64,000 nt of DNA from Herbaspirillum sp. (GCA_028292625.1 JAQGLY010000007.1:35568-99567); one strand, 5' to 3'. Shown: positions 27,894-39,067, counted from the stretch's first letter. Numbers and translations: made by a program. Notes: generated by a model from the letters alone, not told the origin.

Positions 27894-29958
27894 TTCCAAC
27901 GATCTGTTCGCGAGCGCCGACGGCGCCGCCTCCGCTTCCGAATCCGACGCAGCAGTCAAAAAGCCGGTTAAAAAGCGCGCTCCCAAGGCGGCTGCCGTTG
28001 CAGTCGCCGCCGATACTGCGCCGACAGAAACGGCGGCGGAGGCGCCCAAAAAGCGCGCGCCCCGCGCCAAAAAGGCTGTCGCCGCCGACAATGCCGCGGC
28101 CGACGCGACGGTCGCCGCGGTGACGCCTGCACCGGAAGCCGCGCCGAAAAAATTGCGCAAAACCAAATCCGCCACAGCCGCCGAGCCTGCTCCGGTCGAG
28201 GCGAAGGCGGCCGAGCCGGCCGCTGACGCGCCGATCAAGGCGCCGAAAGCGGCCAGAACGCCGAAGGCGCCGGCCGCAAAGCCGACACGATCGAAAGCGA
28301 TCGACACCGGCGCTGTCGAGACCCACGCCAAGGAAAAAGCCGGCGAGCCGACCGAAACGGTATTGAAAATCAAGCCGCAGATGGCCGATTCCAAGGCTTC
28401 CGACATGCCGGTGCTGGTGTCGATCACGGTCGGCGAGACGATTACCGCGCCGCCGGTTCAGTTCGACGTCAAACCCGATGACAATAGCCGTCCGAAGCCC
28501 GCACGGCGCGGCGTGCGCGGACCGCGCGCATTGCGCAACAACCGGGCGGCGCAGCGTGCCGCCGAAACCGTGCCGGGCACTTCGCCGATCGGCGTATCGG
28601 ATCAGCTGGTCGACGGACCGGCCGGGTTTGCCGGGCAGAACGCCGGCGCGCCGCCGCGCCAGCCGCGCAACGATCGCCAGCAGCAGGCGCGCGGCAAAAA
28701 GCCGTTCGTCAAAAACAAGGGACCGCAGCGCTCCGGCAATCCGGCCGACGATGTATTTTCTTTCGTCACATCGGATGCCTACGACCGCGACGACGCCGAC
28801 AATATCGGCAATCAGATCGCACGCAAGCCGACACGCCGCGACCTGACCGCGGAAGACGATGCGCCGAAGCTGCATAAGGTGCTGGCGGATGTAGGACTCG
28901 GTTCGCGCCGGGATATGGAAGAGCTGATCATCGCCGGCCGCGTGTCGGTCAACGGCGAGCCGGCGCATATCGGGCAGCGCATTCTGCCTACCGACCAGGT
29001 GCGGATCAACGGCAAGTTGCTGCAGCGTAAAGTCAGCAAAAAACCGCCGCGCGTCCTGGTGTATCACAAGCCGGCCGGCGAAATCGTCAGCCATAACGAT
29101 CCCGAAGGACGCGCATCCGTATTCGATCGCCTGCCGAACATGAAAGCGGCCAAATGGCTGGCGGTCGGCCGTCTCGATTTCAATACCGAAGGCCTGTTGT
29201 TATTTACCACTTCCGGCGATCTGGCAAACCGTCTGATGCATCCGCGTTACGGCATCGACCGCGAATACGCGGTGCGCACCCTGGGCGAACTGGAAGAGGG
29301 CATGCGCCAGAAGTTGCTGAGCGGCGTCGAGCTGGAAGACGGCCTGGCGCAATTTTCGAAAATTGCCGACGGCGGCGGCGAAGGCGTCAACAAATGGTAT
29401 CGCGTGACGATCGGCGAAGGCCGCAATCGCGAAGTGCGGCGCATGTTCGAGGCGGTCGGATTGACCGTGTCGCGCCTGATCCGCACCCGTTACGGCGTCA
29501 TGACCTTGCCGAACAGCCTGCGCCGCGGTCGCTGGGAAGAATTGGAAGAAAATGCGGTGCGCGAATTGCTGGTCGCCTGCGGCATGGACAAACAGGCCAG
29601 CGTCGGCCAGACCGGTCAGGGCGGCAAGCCGCGCGGCGACCGCAAAGGCGGCGGTCCGAATGTGAACGGCAATCGCATCAACGGCAATTTCAACGCCAAT
29701 CCGGGTAATGTGGCCGGCAATAGCAGCGGTTTTCCGCCGCGTCGCAATCAATGGCAGGGCAACGGTCCCGGGCAAGGCGGTTCGGGACAGGGCAAGCCGG
29801 GCCCGCAAAAAAGCCGTCAGCCGGATCCGCTGCAAACGGCGCTGGGATTCCCCGACGCCGGGCAACGCCGCAACAACGGCCCGCGCGGACCGCGCAGCTC
29901 GACGTTCGGCGCGGCGGTACCGGGATTGCCGGGCATGCAGCGTCGCAGGCCGCGTTAG
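27880..29958 (+). CDS. rluB: 23S rRNA pseudouridine synthase RluB with long disordered tails
   Basis: This enzyme modifies U2605 (E. coli numbering) of 23S rRNA. The product is 692 residues from the ATG at 27880, much longer than E. coli RluB (about 290). Residues 1 to about 320 are Ala/Lys/Pro-rich. The S4 domain follows ([31 protein letters not shown]). The synthase domain carries the catalytic Asp in [14 protein letters not shown]. The tail after about 560 is Gly/Asn/Gln/Arg-rich and probably binds RNA. It is coupled to scpB by overlap. Confidence 0.94.
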   Translation: MNPISSNDLFASADGAASASESDAAVKKPVKKRAPKAAAVAVAADTAPTETAAEAPKKRAPRAKKAVAADNAAADATVAAVTPAPEAAPKKLRKTKSATAAEPAPVEAKAAEPAADAPIKAPKAARTPKAPAAKPTRSKAIDTGAVETHAKEKAGEPTETVLKIKPQMADSKASDMPVLVSITVGETITAPPVQFDVKPDDNSRPKPARRGVRGPRALRNNRAAQRAAETVPGTSPIGVSDQLVDGPAGFAGQNAGAPPRQPRNDRQQQARGKKPFVKNKGPQRSGNPADDVFSFVTSDAYDRDDADNIGNQIARKPTRRDLTAEDDAPKLHKVLADVGLGSRRDMEELIIAGRVSVNGEPAHIGQRILPTDQVRINGKLLQRKVSKKPPRVLVYHKPAGEIVSHNDPEGRASVFDRLPNMKAAKWLAVGRLDFNTEGLLLFTTSGDLANRLMHPRYGIDREYAVRTLGELEEGMRQKLLSGVELEDGLAQFSKIADGGGEGVNKWYRVTIGEGRNREVRRMFEAVGLTVSRLIRTRYGVMTLPNSLRRGRWEELEENAVRELLVACGMDKQASVGQTGQGGKPRGDRKGGGPNVNGNRINGNFNANPGNVAGNSSGFPPRRNQWQGNGPGQGGSGQGKPGPQKSRQPDPLQTALGFPDAGQRRNNGPRGPRSSTFGAAVPGLPGMQRRRPR

Positions 29959-29984
29959 TTATGCGCTCGTCGCATAATTGAATA

Positions 29985-30013
29985 TTGCGATGCATACCGT
30001 ACTCGTTTATAAT
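29985..30013 (+). promoter_or_regulatory. Sigma-70 promoter of the rimP-nusA-infB operon
   Basis: TTGCGA (29985-29990) and TATAAT (30008-30013) are separated by exactly 17 bases. The predicted transcript starts near 30020, leaving a leader of about 370 bases before rimP. Confidence 0.75.
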
Positions 30014-30390
30014 GCGCCAGTTAACAGCGGGATTTAATTTAAAATCCCGTCATGGTTTCTTTGTAGAAATTTTGCAAATTCGATCATTCCAGCGGGTTCG
30101 ATCCATTCGAAAGTGCGTCGGGGTGCGTGGAGACGCCGAATTTCTTCATTGCCGAATTCGGCAATTGGTTTAGTTCGGTTTAGTAATTCGTTCAGCGGCG
30201 ACAAACGAAGATGGGCACTGGCCCATTTTTTTTTTTGCTGAAAAGTTTTGTAGTGCGGCGAATCGGCGCGATGGCGTCGATGTTTGTTTCAGTCCCGGTT
30301 TCGGCGTCCATCAGGGCTGGCGGCGGGTATTAAGCGCCGCGGCCGCTGGGCTGCTTCCTTGTTGTTATTGCCTCTCGGCGGAGTAATGTC
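30014..30390 (+). promoter_or_regulatory. Structured leader with internal terminator upstream of rimP
   Basis: The leader contains a hairpin GGGATTT/AAATCCC (30029-30048), a perfect 18-base palindrome ATTGCCGAATTCGGCAAT (30148-30165), and an intrinsic terminator ATGGGC-ACTG-GCCCAT followed by 11 T (30211-30236). The terminator lies 155 bases before the rimP start. That layout fits attenuation of the operon, or a separate small RNA of about 215 bases. There is no tRNA here, unlike E. coli, where metY precedes rimP. Confidence 0.6.
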
Positions 30391-30876
30391 TTGCATTTGC
30401 CTGATCTGATTGAAAAAACCGTCGCCGGCATGGGATATGAGCTGGTCGACTTCGAGAAAGCGGCGCGCGGTCTGCTGCGGATATTTATCGATTTTTCGCC
30501 GGACAATGCGGAGCAGGGCCAGATCACCGTGGAAGACTGCGAAAAGGTGACGCATCAGTTGCTGCATGTATTCACCGTCGAGAATGTGCTTTACGAGCGT
30601 CTGGAAGTGTCGTCGCCGGGCCTCGATCGTCCGCTCAAAAAGGTGGGCGACTATACGCGTTTTGCGGATCGGGAAGCGGTGGTGAAACTGCGCGCGACCT
30701 TGCCCGGCGGCGGCAACCGCAAATCGTTCCAGGGTGTATTGCGCATGCCGGAAGGCGAAAATCTGAAATTGGAATTTGAATCAAACGATGGGCCGGCGAT
30801 ATTGGATTTTACGATCGCTGATGTGGACAAGGCGCATTTGGTGCCGCAAGTGGATTTTAGGAGTCGCAAAGCATGA
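30391..30876 (+). CDS. rimP: Ribosome maturation factor RimP
   Basis: The factor assists 30S subunit maturation. The start is a TTG at 30391 after GGAG; the product is 161 residues, normal for the family (about 150). Conserved segments are [28 protein letters not shown] (about 6-33) and [21 protein letters not shown] (about 70-90). The stop overlaps the nusA start by 4 bases (ATGA). Confidence 0.93.
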   Translation: MHLPDLIEKTVAGMGYELVDFEKAARGLLRIFIDFSPDNAEQGQITVEDCEKVTHQLLHVFTVENVLYERLEVSSPGLDRPLKKVGDYTRFADREAVVKLRATLPGGGNRKSFQGVLRMPEGENLKLEFESNDGPAILDFTIADVDKAHLVPQVDFRSRKA

Positions 30877-32435
30877 GTCGCGAAGTTTTATCATTGGTGA
30901 GCGCATTGGCGCGCGAAAAAAATGTTGATGAAGAAGTCGTCTTCAGCTCGCTGGAGCATGCGCTTGCGCAGGCCACCAAGAAGCGCTACGAAGGCGAAGT
31001 CGACATTCGCGTATCGATCAATCGTGAAACCGGCGTGTCGGAATCTTTCCGCCGCTGGCACGTCGTGCCCGATGACGCCGGCCTGCAACTGCCTGATCAG
31101 GAAGTGCTGCATTTCGAAGCGCTGGAGCAGATCCCGGACATCGAAGTCGACGACTACATCGAAGAACCGATCGAATCGATCGACGTCGGCCGCCGCTTCG
31201 CGCAGGACACCAAACAGGTCGTGCTGCAGCGGATACGCGACGCCGAGCGCGAACAGATCCTCGCCGATTTCCTGGAACGCGGCGATTCGCTGGTGACCGG
31301 CACGATCAAGCGCATGGAACGCGGCGATGCGATCGTCGAGTCCGGTAAGGTCGAAGCCCGCCTGCCACGCGATCAGACGATTCCGAAAGAAAACTTGCGC
31401 ATCGGCGATCGCGTGCGTGCTTATATCCAGCGCATCGAACGCAATGCCCGCGGACCGCAAGTCATTCTGTCGCGCACCGCGCCCGAATTCATCATGAAAC
31501 TGTTCGAACTGGAAGTGCCGGAAATCGAACAGGGTTCGCTGGAAATCAAGTCCGCTGCGCGCGATCCCGGCGTCCGTGCAAAAATAGCCGTGTTTACCGC
31601 CGACAAGCGGATCGATCCGATCGGCACCTGCGTCGGCATGCGCGGTTCGCGGGTGCAGGCCGTCACCGGCGAGCTGGGCGGCGAACGCGTCGACATCGTG
31701 CTGTGGTCGGAAGATCCTGCGCAATTCGTGATCGGCGCACTGGCGCCGGCAAACGTGTCGTCGATTGTGGTCGATGAAGAAAAACACGCGATGGATGTCG
31801 TCGTCGACGAAGAAAATCTGGCGATCGCAATCGGCCGCGGCGGTCAGAACGTGCGGCTGGCGGCGGAATTGACCGGCTGGCAGATCAACATCATGACGGC
31901 CGAGGAATCGGCCGACAAGTCGGCGCAGGAAACGGCCTATATCCGCACGCTGTTCATGGAAAAACTGGACGTGGATCAGGAAGTCGCCAACATCCTGGTC
32001 GACGAAGGTTTCGCCAGCCTGGAAGAGATCGCCTACGTGCCGATCAACGAAATGCTGGAAATCGAATCCTTCGACGAAGATACCGTCAATGAACTGCGCA
32101 CCCGCGCACGCGATGCATTGGTCAGCGAAGCGATCGCCTCCGAAGAAGGACTGGAAGGCATGGACGAAGCGCTGGTCAATTTCGACGGAATGGAGCGCGT
32201 CGTCGCCGGCAAGCTCGGCCTGGCAGGCATCAAGACGCTGGACGCATTTGCCGCGCTGGCATATGACGAGTTCGGCGCGATTCTGGCGCTGCCGTCGGAA
32301 CGGGCCCGCGCCCTGATAGAGAACGAGTTTGAAGATGTGACGGACGATGAGATGAAGCTGATCGATGCGAAATACGACGAGCACGCGAAAGCATTGCAGG
32401 CCGCCGCATGGAAATACGCGGAAGGCAAGCAGTAA
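30873..32435 (+). CDS. nusA: Transcription termination/antitermination protein NusA
   Basis: This factor binds RNA polymerase and acts in pausing, termination and rRNA antitermination. The product is 520 residues. The N-terminal polymerase-binding domain is at 1-125. S1 follows (about 130-200; [14 protein letters not shown]), then KH1 and KH2 (about 200-345; [21 protein letters not shown]). Two acidic C-terminal repeats (about 365-500) are those found in gammaproteobacterial and betaproteobacterial NusA. It is coupled to rimP and followed 60 bases later by infB. Confidence 0.97.
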   Translation: MSREVLSLVSALAREKNVDEEVVFSSLEHALAQATKKRYEGEVDIRVSINRETGVSESFRRWHVVPDDAGLQLPDQEVLHFEALEQIPDIEVDDYIEEPIESIDVGRRFAQDTKQVVLQRIRDAEREQILADFLERGDSLVTGTIKRMERGDAIVESGKVEARLPRDQTIPKENLRIGDRVRAYIQRIERNARGPQVILSRTAPEFIMKLFELEVPEIEQGSLEIKSAARDPGVRAKIAVFTADKRIDPIGTCVGMRGSRVQAVTGELGGERVDIVLWSEDPAQFVIGALAPANVSSIVVDEEKHAMDVVVDEENLAIAIGRGGQNVRLAAELTGWQINIMTAEESADKSAQETAYIRTLFMEKLDVDQEVANILVDEGFASLEEIAYVPINEMLEIESFDEDTVNELRTRARDALVSEAIASEEGLEGMDEALVNFDGMERVVAGKLGLAGIKTLDAFAALAYDEFGAILALPSERARALIENEFEDVTDDEMKLIDAKYDEHAKALQAAAWKYAEGKQ

Positions 32436-32495
32436 GCAAGCACGGATGCGCAGGATCGTTTCGTCATCTGTCGAGTCACTAGAAAAGAGGAATGA

Positions 32496-35342
32496 ATGGC
32501 AAGTAACAATGTAGCCCAATTTTCCACCGAGCTGAACATGCCGGCGGATTTGCTGCTGACGCAGTTGCGTTCCGCCGGTGTCGAGAAAAGCACAGCAAGC
32601 GACGCCTTGTCGAAAGACGACAAGGATCGCTTGCTCGAGCATTTGCGCCGCGCGCGCGGCGTAGCGCCGGACAACGACAAGAAAAAGATCACGTTGACGC
32701 GCAAGGAAACGACAGAAATCAAGCAAGCCGACGCCACCGGCAAATCGCGCACGATCCAGGTGGAAGTGCGCAAGAAGCGCACCTTCGTCAAACGCGACGA
32801 ACCGGTTGCCGTCGAAGAAGCGCCGGTGATGGCCGCGGCGCCTGCGCCTGTGGCGCCGGTAATCGACGACGCCGAAGTCGCGCGTCGCGCGGAGGAAGTG
32901 CGCCGTCAGGCCGAGCTGATCGCCCGCCAGGAAGCCGAACTGCGCGAAAAGCAGGAGCGTCTGGCGCAACTGGAAGCGGAAAAGCTGGCGCAAGCCAAAG
33001 CCGCCGAAAAAGCCGAGCAGGAAGCTAAAAAAGCCGCCGCCGCCCAGCCTGTGACCGTGACTACGCAATCGTCGCCTATCGTGCTCGACAGCGCGGCCGA
33101 AGCCGCCGCCGAAGCCGAAAAGCGCAGCGCCGCCGATGCCGTCAAAAAGAAAAACGAAGCCGATGCCAAGGACGCCGCCGAAAGGGCTGCCGTCACGGAG
33201 CGTGCGCGCAAGGCCGTAGCCGATGAAGTCGCGCAGATCAAGGCGATGATGAATGCGCCGCGCAAGGCGGTCAAAGCGCCGGAGCCCGTGCCTGCCGCGC
33301 CCGTCGTGGCGAAAGCATCGGAAGGCACGCTGCACAAGCCGGCCGATAAAAAGCCCGGCGAGAAAAAAGACGAGAAAAAGCCTGTTGTGGTCGACAAGAA
33401 ATCGATCAAATCGGCCAATGTATCGTCGACCTGGCAGGACGACGCCGCCAAGAAGCGCGGTCTCGGCATCAAGACCCGCGGCAACACCGGCGGCGGGCGT
33501 GACGGCTGGCGCGCAGGTCCGAAGGGACGCCGCGGCGGCCATCACGACGATCGCGAAACCAATTTCCAGGCGCCGACCGAAGCAGTGGTCAAGGACGTCC
33601 ATGTGCCGGAAACCATTACCGTTGCCGAACTGGCGCACAAGATGTCGGTCAAGGCTTCCGAAGTCATCAAGCATTTGATGAAGCTGGGCCAGATGGTCAC
33701 CATCAATCAGGTGCTGGATCAGGAAACCGCGATGATTCTGGTGGAGGAAATGGGCCATACCGCGCATGCGGCCAAGCTGGACGATCCCGAAGCGCTGCTG
33801 GAAGAAGGCGTGGAACATCAGGATGCCGAAGCCGTGCCGCGCGCGCCCGTGGTCACCGTCATGGGTCACGTCGATCACGGTAAAACCTCGCTGCTGGATT
33901 ACATCCGCCGCACCAAGGTGGCGTCCGGCGAAGCCGGCGGGATCACGCAGCATATCGGCGCTTATCACGTCGAGACGCCGCGCGGCATGATCACCTTCCT
34001 CGATACGCCGGGCCACGAAGCGTTTACCGCGATGCGCGCCCGCGGCGCGAAAGCGACCGACATCGTCATTCTGGTGGTGGCTGCCGACGACGGCGTGATG
34101 CCGCAAACGCGCGAGGCGATCGCCCATGCCAAAGCCAGCGGCGTGCCGCTGGTGGTGGCGATCAACAAGATCGACAAGCCGGGCAGCAATCTCGACCGCG
34201 TCAAGCAGGAATTGATTGCCGAGCAGGTCGTGCCGGAAGAATACGGCGGCGAATCGCCGTTCATCGCGGTGTCCGCCAAGACCGGCGAAGGCATCGACGC
34301 GTTGCTGGAAAACGTGTTGCTGCAGGCCGAAGTGCTGGAATTGAAAGCGCCGATCAACGTGCCCGCACGCGGTCTGGTGATCGAATCGCGTCTCGACAAG
34401 GGACGCGGTCCGGTGGCGACGATTCTGGTGCAATCCGGCACCCTCAAGCGCGGCGACGTGGTGCTGGCCGGTTCGAGCTACGGCCGGGTGCGCGCGATGC
34501 TGGATGAGAACGGCAAGAGCATCGCCGAGGCGGGTCCTTCGATTCCGGTCGAAATCCAGGGATTGACCGAAGTGCCGGTGTCAGGCGAAGAAGTGCTGAT
34601 CATGTCCGATGAACGCAAGGCGCGTGAAATCGGCCTGTTCCGTCAGGGCAAGTTCCGCGACGTCAAGCTGGCCAAGCAGCAGGCGGCCAAGCTGGAAAAC
34701 ATGTTCGAGAACATGGGCGAAGGCGAAGTCAAGAACCTGCCGATGATCATCAAGACCGATGTTCAGGGTTCGCAGGAAGCATTGGTGCAGACCTTGCAGA
34801 AACTGTCGAACGACGAAGTGCGCGTGCAGGTCGTGCACGCCGCAGTCGGCGGCATCAGCGAGTCGGACGTCAATCTGGCGGTTGCCGCCAAGGCCGTCAT
34901 CATCGGCTTCAACACCCGCGCCGATGCCTCCGCGCGCAAGCTGGCCGAAGCCAACGGCGTCGATATTCGTTACTACAACATCATTTACGATGCGGTCGAC
35001 GAAATCAGGGCGGCGATGTCCGGCATGCTGGCGCCGGAGAAGCGTGAGCAGTCGCTGGGCCTGGTCGAAATCCGCCAGGTCATTCTGGTCAGCAAGGTCG
35101 GCACCATCGCCGGTTGTTACGTACTGGAAGGTCTGGTCCGCCGCGGCTCGATGGCGCGTCTGCTGCGCAACAACGTGGTGGTCTGGACCGGCGAACTAGA
35201 TTCGTTGAAACGCTTCAAGGACGACGTCAAGGAAGTCAAGGCAGGCTTCGAATGCGGTCTGTCGCTGAAGAACTACAACGAAATCGAAGTCGGCGATCAG
35301 CTCGAAATCTTCGAAGTGCAAGAAATCGCCCGCACCATGTAA
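32496..35342 (+). CDS. infB: Translation initiation factor IF-2
   Basis: This GTPase delivers initiator tRNA to the ribosome. The product is 948 residues. The IF2 N-terminal subdomain is [25 protein letters not shown] long Ala/Glu/Lys-rich linker follows (about 90-370). A second IF2_N-like segment is present ([23 protein letters not shown]). The G domain has G1 GHVDHGKTS (about 455-463), G3 DTPGHEAF, G4 NKID and G5 SAKTGEG. The C-terminal fMet-tRNA-binding domain ends at ...QEIARTM. AGAGGA stands before the ATG. Confidence 0.98.
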   Translation: MASNNVAQFSTELNMPADLLLTQLRSAGVEKSTASDALSKDDKDRLLEHLRRARGVAPDNDKKKITLTRKETTEIKQADATGKSRTIQVEVRKKRTFVKRDEPVAVEEAPVMAAAPAPVAPVIDDAEVARRAEEVRRQAELIARQEAELREKQERLAQLEAEKLAQAKAAEKAEQEAKKAAAAQPVTVTTQSSPIVLDSAAEAAAEAEKRSAADAVKKKNEADAKDAAERAAVTERARKAVADEVAQIKAMMNAPRKAVKAPEPVPAAPVVAKASEGTLHKPADKKPGEKKDEKKPVVVDKKSIKSANVSSTWQDDAAKKRGLGIKTRGNTGGGRDGWRAGPKGRRGGHHDDRETNFQAPTEAVVKDVHVPETITVAELAHKMSVKASEVIKHLMKLGQMVTINQVLDQETAMILVEEMGHTAHAAKLDDPEALLEEGVEHQDAEAVPRAPVVTVMGHVDHGKTSLLDYIRRTKVASGEAGGITQHIGAYHVETPRGMITFLDTPGHEAFTAMRARGAKATDIVILVVAADDGVMPQTREAIAHAKASGVPLVVAINKIDKPGSNLDRVKQELIAEQVVPEEYGGESPFIAVSAKTGEGIDALLENVLLQAEVLELKAPINVPARGLVIESRLDKGRGPVATILVQSGTLKRGDVVLAGSSYGRVRAMLDENGKSIAEAGPSIPVEIQGLTEVPVSGEEVLIMSDERKAREIGLFRQGKFRDVKLAKQQAAKLENMFENMGEGEVKNLPMIIKTDVQGSQEALVQTLQKLSNDEVRVQVVHAAVGGISESDVNLAVAAKAVIIGFNTRADASARKLAEANGVDIRYYNIIYDAVDEIRAAMSGMLAPEKREQSLGLVEIRQVILVSKVGTIAGCYVLEGLVRRGSMARLLRNNVVVWTGELDSLKRFKDDVKEVKAGFECGLSLKNYNEIEVGDQLEIFEVQEIARTM

Positions 35343-35449
35343 TTTGTCGAAACGAGGCGGACCGGAGCATCCGGGCCGTCTCATAGAATGCCGATAGCGC
35401 GACCTTTACCGGTCGCGTTGTCGCTTGGAAGGTTCCCCGGTTTTACCGT

Positions 35450-35839
35450 ATGGCTAAACATAGCAAATCCATCCCCGGACGCGGGCTGCGCGTGGCAGAC
35501 CAGATCCAGCGCGATCTGTCCGAAATCATCGCCTTCGAATTGAAAGATCCGCGGGTAGGGATGGTGACGATCACCGAAGTACAGGTCACGCCGGATTACG
35601 CACACGCGAAAGTGTTTTTTACGATGCTCAGCGACGACCCGGCGATGATCCGGAATACCGTCGAAGGCTTGAGCAAGGCCGCCGGCTTCATGCGCATCCA
35701 GCTCGGCCGCCGGCTCAGCATTCATACCTTGCCGGCGCTGCATTTCTTTCACGACAACTCGACCGCGCGTGGCATTGAAATGTCGAAGCTGATCGATCAG
35801 GCGCTGAGCACCCGCGCCAAAGAAGACGGCGAAGAGTAG
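35450..35839 (+). CDS. rbfA: Ribosome-binding factor A
   Basis: This 30S assembly factor is needed for 16S 5' end maturation and cold adaptation. The 129-residue product has the KH-like RbfA fold with [45 protein letters not shown]. The 107-base gap after infB contains GC-rich hairpins without T-runs, so transcription probably continues through it. Confidence 0.95.
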   Translation: MAKHSKSIPGRGLRVADQIQRDLSEIIAFELKDPRVGMVTITEVQVTPDYAHAKVFFTMLSDDPAMIRNTVEGLSKAAGFMRIQLGRRLSIHTLPALHFFHDNSTARGIEMSKLIDQALSTRAKEDGEE

Positions 35840-35892
35840 TCCAATATTGCGCGACCCGCGCATGGACGTTTTCCATCATTTCAACCAATTCC

Positions 35893-36834
35893 ATGGCGCA
35901 GTCCTTACCCAAGAAACCCTGCTTGCCGATTCACGGCGTCCTGCTGCTCGATAAGCCTGTCGGCCTGTCCAGCAACGATGCGCTGCTCAAGGCCAAGCGG
36001 CTGCTGAGCGCCAAAAAAGCCGGCCATACCGGCACGCTGGATCCGTTCGCCACCGGTCTGCTGCCGCTCTGTTTCGGTGAAGCCACCAAGTTTTCGCAGG
36101 ATCTGCTGGATGCGGACAAATGCTATGAAACAGTGGTTCACCTCGGCGTGGCGACGACCACCGGCGATACCGAAGGAGACGTGACCGCGCGCAACGATGT
36201 GAACGTCACGGCCGCGCAGATCGAAGCCGTGCTGGCGGATTTCCGCGGGCCGCTTACGCAGATTCCGCCGATGCATTCGGCGCTCAAGCGCGACGGCAAG
36301 CCTTTATATGAATACGCGCGGGCCGGCATCACGCTGGAACGCGAAGCGCGCCACATCACGATCCATGCGCTGGAATTGCTGGATTATGCAGCGCCGTATC
36401 TCACGCTGCGCGTGAACTGCAGCAAAGGCACCTACATCCGCGTGCTGGGAGAAGATATCGGCAATGCACTAGGCTGCGGCGCGCATTTGAATGCATTGCG
36501 CCGCATCGGAGTCGGCAGTCTGACACTGGACGGCAGCATCACGCTGGAAACACTGGCCGAGTGTCCCGAGGCCGATCGCACGGCGCGGCTGTTGCCGGTG
36601 GACGGCCTGCTGACCTCGTTTCCCGCGATTTATCTGCCGGCAACGTTGGCGCAACGTTTCGCGCAGGGCCAGCGTTTGTCGTTGGGAAAGGAAGGCGTCG
36701 CGCTGACGGCGCCTGAGCCGGAACCGGGCTCCAGAATGCGCGTCTATGAATTTGAAAGCGGCCGCTTGCTCGGTACCGGACTGATGAAGGAATTCACGGT
36801 TCTGGCGCCGGAACGGCTGGTTGCATTTACTTGA
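35893..36834 (+). CDS. truB: tRNA pseudouridine-55 synthase TruB
   Basis: This enzyme makes pseudouridine 55 in the T-loop of tRNAs. The product is 313 residues. Its signatures are GVLLLDKPVGLSSNDAL (about 14-30) and the catalytic Asp in KAGHTGTLDPFATGLLPL (about 43-60). The thumb region and a C-terminal PUA-like part (about 250-313) follow. It is the last gene of the rimP-nusA-infB-rbfA-truB cluster. Confidence 0.96.
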   Translation: MAQSLPKKPCLPIHGVLLLDKPVGLSSNDALLKAKRLLSAKKAGHTGTLDPFATGLLPLCFGEATKFSQDLLDADKCYETVVHLGVATTTGDTEGDVTARNDVNVTAAQIEAVLADFRGPLTQIPPMHSALKRDGKPLYEYARAGITLEREARHITIHALELLDYAAPYLTLRVNCSKGTYIRVLGEDIGNALGCGAHLNALRRIGVGSLTLDGSITLETLAECPEADRTARLLPVDGLLTSFPAIYLPATLAQRFAQGQRLSLGKEGVALTAPEPEPGSRMRVYEFESGRLLGTGLMKEFTVLAPERLVAFT

Positions 36835-36959
36835 TCGAACACGAAAGTCCCAGTCGCCGCGCGCCCCCTAACGGTTTTCGCAGCTCGCCGAACGGGCTTG
36901 ATACCGGCCGGCAAGCCTTTGAAAATAATAGGGTTTTGCCAATTTCATGCGTTGCAGCA

Positions 36960-36968
36960 TGCTATAAT
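36960..36968 (+). promoter_or_regulatory. Extended -10 promoter for typA
   Basis: TG-C-TATAAT is a perfect extended -10 element 44 bases before the typA ATG. A TTGCCA lies upstream at 36936-36941, but its spacing of 21 bases is too long for a standard -35. Confidence 0.65.
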
Positions 36969-37012
36969 GCGCGGTTTTCCAAATTCAGTGCTATCACACC
37001 GTTAAAACGACC

Positions 37013-38848
37013 ATGTCAAACATAAAACGCGCCATTCGCAACATCGCCATCATCGCTCACGTCGACCACGGCAAAACCACGCTCGTCGATCAGTTGCTGC
37101 GGCAATCGGGCACATTCCGCGACAACCAGCACGTCGATGCGCGTGTGATGGATTCGAACGATATCGAAAAAGAGCGCGGCATTACGATTCTGTCCAAGAA
37201 CTGCGCGGTCGAATATAAGGGCACCCACATCAACATCGTCGACACCCCGGGCCACGCCGACTTCGGCGGCGAAGTAGAGCGCGTGCTGTCGATGGTCGAC
37301 AGCGTGCTGTTGCTGGTCGACGCGGTCGAAGGCCCGATGCCGCAAACCCGTTTCGTGACGCGCAAGGCGCTGGAACTGGGTCTGAAGCCGATCGTCGTGG
37401 TCAACAAGATCGATCGTCCCGGCGCACGTGCGGAATGGGTCATCAATGCGACTTTCGAATTGTTCGACAAACTGGGCGCGACCGAAGAGCAGCTCGATTT
37501 CCCCGTCGTTTACGCTTCGGCGCTCAACGGTTACGCCGGCCTGGATTCGGAAGTCCGCAGCGGCGATATGACGCCTTTGTTCGATGCCGTGCTGGAACAC
37601 GTTCCCGCGCGCGAGGATGACCCGGACGGTCCGCTGCAATTGCAAATCACCTCGCTGGAATATTCGTCGTACGTCGGCAAGATCGGCGTCGGCCGCATCC
37701 TCAGCGGCCGCGTCAAGGGCCTGCAGGATGTCGTCATCATGAACGGCCCGGACGACAAGCCTGTCAGGGCGCGCATCAACCAGGTATTGAAATTCAAGGG
37801 TCTTGAGCGCGTGCTGGTCGACGAAGCGCTGGCCGGCGACATCGTTCTGATCAACGGTATCGAGGATCTGGGCATCGGCACCACGGTGTGCGCGCCCGAT
37901 GCGCCGAAGGGCCTGCCGATGCTGAAGGTGGACGAACCCACGCTGACGATGAATTTCATGGTCAATAGCTCGCCGCTGGCAGGCCGGGAAGGCAAGTTCG
38001 TGACCACACGTCAGATCAAGGACCGCCTGGACCGCGAACTCAAGGGCAACATGGCGCTGCGCGTAGTACCGGCGGAAGGCGACGATTCGACCTACGAAGT
38101 ATCCGGCCGCGGCGAATTGCATCTGACGATCCTGATCGAAAACATGCGTCGCGAAGGCTACGAATTAGCCGTGTCGCGTCCGCGCGTGGTGTTCAAGATG
38201 GTCGACGGTGTCCGCCACGAGCCGTACGAAAATCTGACCGTCGATGTCGAAGAAGCGAATCAGGGCGGCGTGATGGAAGAATTGGGCCGCCGCCGCGGCG
38301 ATCTGCAAAACATGGAACCGGACGGCAAGGGACGCGTGCGTCTCGAATACCGCATGCCGGCGCGCGGCCTGATCGGCTTCCAGGGCGAATTCATGACATT
38401 GACGCGCGGTACCGGTCTGATGAGTCACGTGTTCGACGAATATGCGCCGGTCGATAACACCAAGGGCGAATTGGGCGGCCGTCGCAACGGCGTGCTGATT
38501 TCGCAGGACGATGGCGCCGCAGTGGCTTACGCGATCTGGAAACTGCAGGATCGCGGCCGCATGTTCGTCAGCCATAACGATCCCGTGTATGAAGGCATGA
38601 TCATCGGCATTCACTCGCGCGACAACGACCTGGTCGTCAATCCGATCAAAGGCAAGCAATTGACCAACGTCCGTTCGTCCGGTACCGACGAAGCCGTGCG
38701 CCTGGTGCCGCCGATCGAAATGTCGCTCGAATATGCGGTCGAATTCATCGACGATGATGAACTGGTGGAAGTCACGCCGAAAAGCATTCGTCTGCGCAAG
38801 CGTTATCTGAAAGAGCACGAGCGCAAGAAAGCATCGCGCGACGCATAA
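37013..38848 (+). CDS. typA: Ribosome-associated GTPase TypA/BipA
   Basis: This elongation-factor-like GTPase is involved in ribosome assembly and stress or cold adaptation. The product is 611 residues. G1 is IIAHVDHGKTTLVD (about 14-27), the switch is ERGITI, G3 is DTPGHADF, and G4 is NKIDRPGAR. The domain II, EF-G-like and BipA-specific C-terminal regions follow (LIGFQGEFMTLTRGTGLM; IGIHSRDNDLVVNPIKGKQL). It is monocistronic with its own promoter and terminator. Confidence 0.97.
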   Translation: MSNIKRAIRNIAIIAHVDHGKTTLVDQLLRQSGTFRDNQHVDARVMDSNDIEKERGITILSKNCAVEYKGTHINIVDTPGHADFGGEVERVLSMVDSVLLLVDAVEGPMPQTRFVTRKALELGLKPIVVVNKIDRPGARAEWVINATFELFDKLGATEEQLDFPVVYASALNGYAGLDSEVRSGDMTPLFDAVLEHVPAREDDPDGPLQLQITSLEYSSYVGKIGVGRILSGRVKGLQDVVIMNGPDDKPVRARINQVLKFKGLERVLVDEALAGDIVLINGIEDLGIGTTVCAPDAPKGLPMLKVDEPTLTMNFMVNSSPLAGREGKFVTTRQIKDRLDRELKGNMALRVVPAEGDDSTYEVSGRGELHLTILIENMRREGYELAVSRPRVVFKMVDGVRHEPYENLTVDVEEANQGGVMEELGRRRGDLQNMEPDGKGRVRLEYRMPARGLIGFQGEFMTLTRGTGLMSHVFDEYAPVDNTKGELGGRRNGVLISQDDGAAVAYAIWKLQDRGRMFVSHNDPVYEGMIIGIHSRDNDLVVNPIKGKQLTNVRSSGTDEAVRLVPPIEMSLEYAVEFIDDDELVEVTPKSIRLRKRYLKEHERKKASRDA

Positions 38849-38850
38849 AT

Positions 38851-38884
38851 AAAAAACGGAATCTGCGGATTCCGTTTTTTTTTA
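38851..38884 (+). terminator. Intrinsic terminator of typA
   Basis: AAAACGGAATC and GATTCCGTTTT form a perfect stem with loop TGCG, followed by a long T-run. Confidence 0.95.
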
Positions 38885-38997
38885 TTGCGCTGGAGCATAA
38901 ACATCGAAGAAAAATCATACCAAGATATATAAAAAATTAATATCTGGTATTCCCACAAAAAAGAGGACGAGTGAGAGAGGAATGGCTATAGTGCAAC

Positions 38998-39067
38998 TGT
39001 CTCCTCCAATCTTCTCCTAGAGAATTGGATTCCTCCCGCAGCCCCTAGGGCGAGCGGGAATTTTTTT
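38998..39067 (+). ncRNA. Candidate small RNA with anti-Shine-Dalgarno motifs
   Basis: A TATAGT element (38987-38992) would start a transcript near 38998. About 70 bases follow, ending in a terminator hairpin (CCCGC/GCGGG with inner GCCC/GGGC, then T7 at 39061-39067). The body folds into a hairpin TCCAAT/ATTGGA whose 13-base loop exposes TTCTCCT. Three CU-rich motifs complementary to ribosome binding sites are present: TCTCCTCC at 39000, TTCTCCT at 39012 and TTCCTCCC at 39030. No open frame exists here. The -35 region is poor, so the promoter is uncertain. A CU-rich loop followed by a Rho-independent terminator is typical of trans-acting regulatory RNAs. Confidence 0.5.

Noticed and set aside
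29985..30173. 62-codon frame after the rluB gene
   Set aside because: It starts inside the -35 box of a strong promoter, lacks a ribosome binding site, and covers a palindromic structured leader.
30891..34433. Very long minus-strand open frame (1180 codons) opposite nusA and infB
   Set aside because: It is a codon-bias shadow of two certain genes, and its translation is His/Arg/Phe/Gln-rich low-information sequence.
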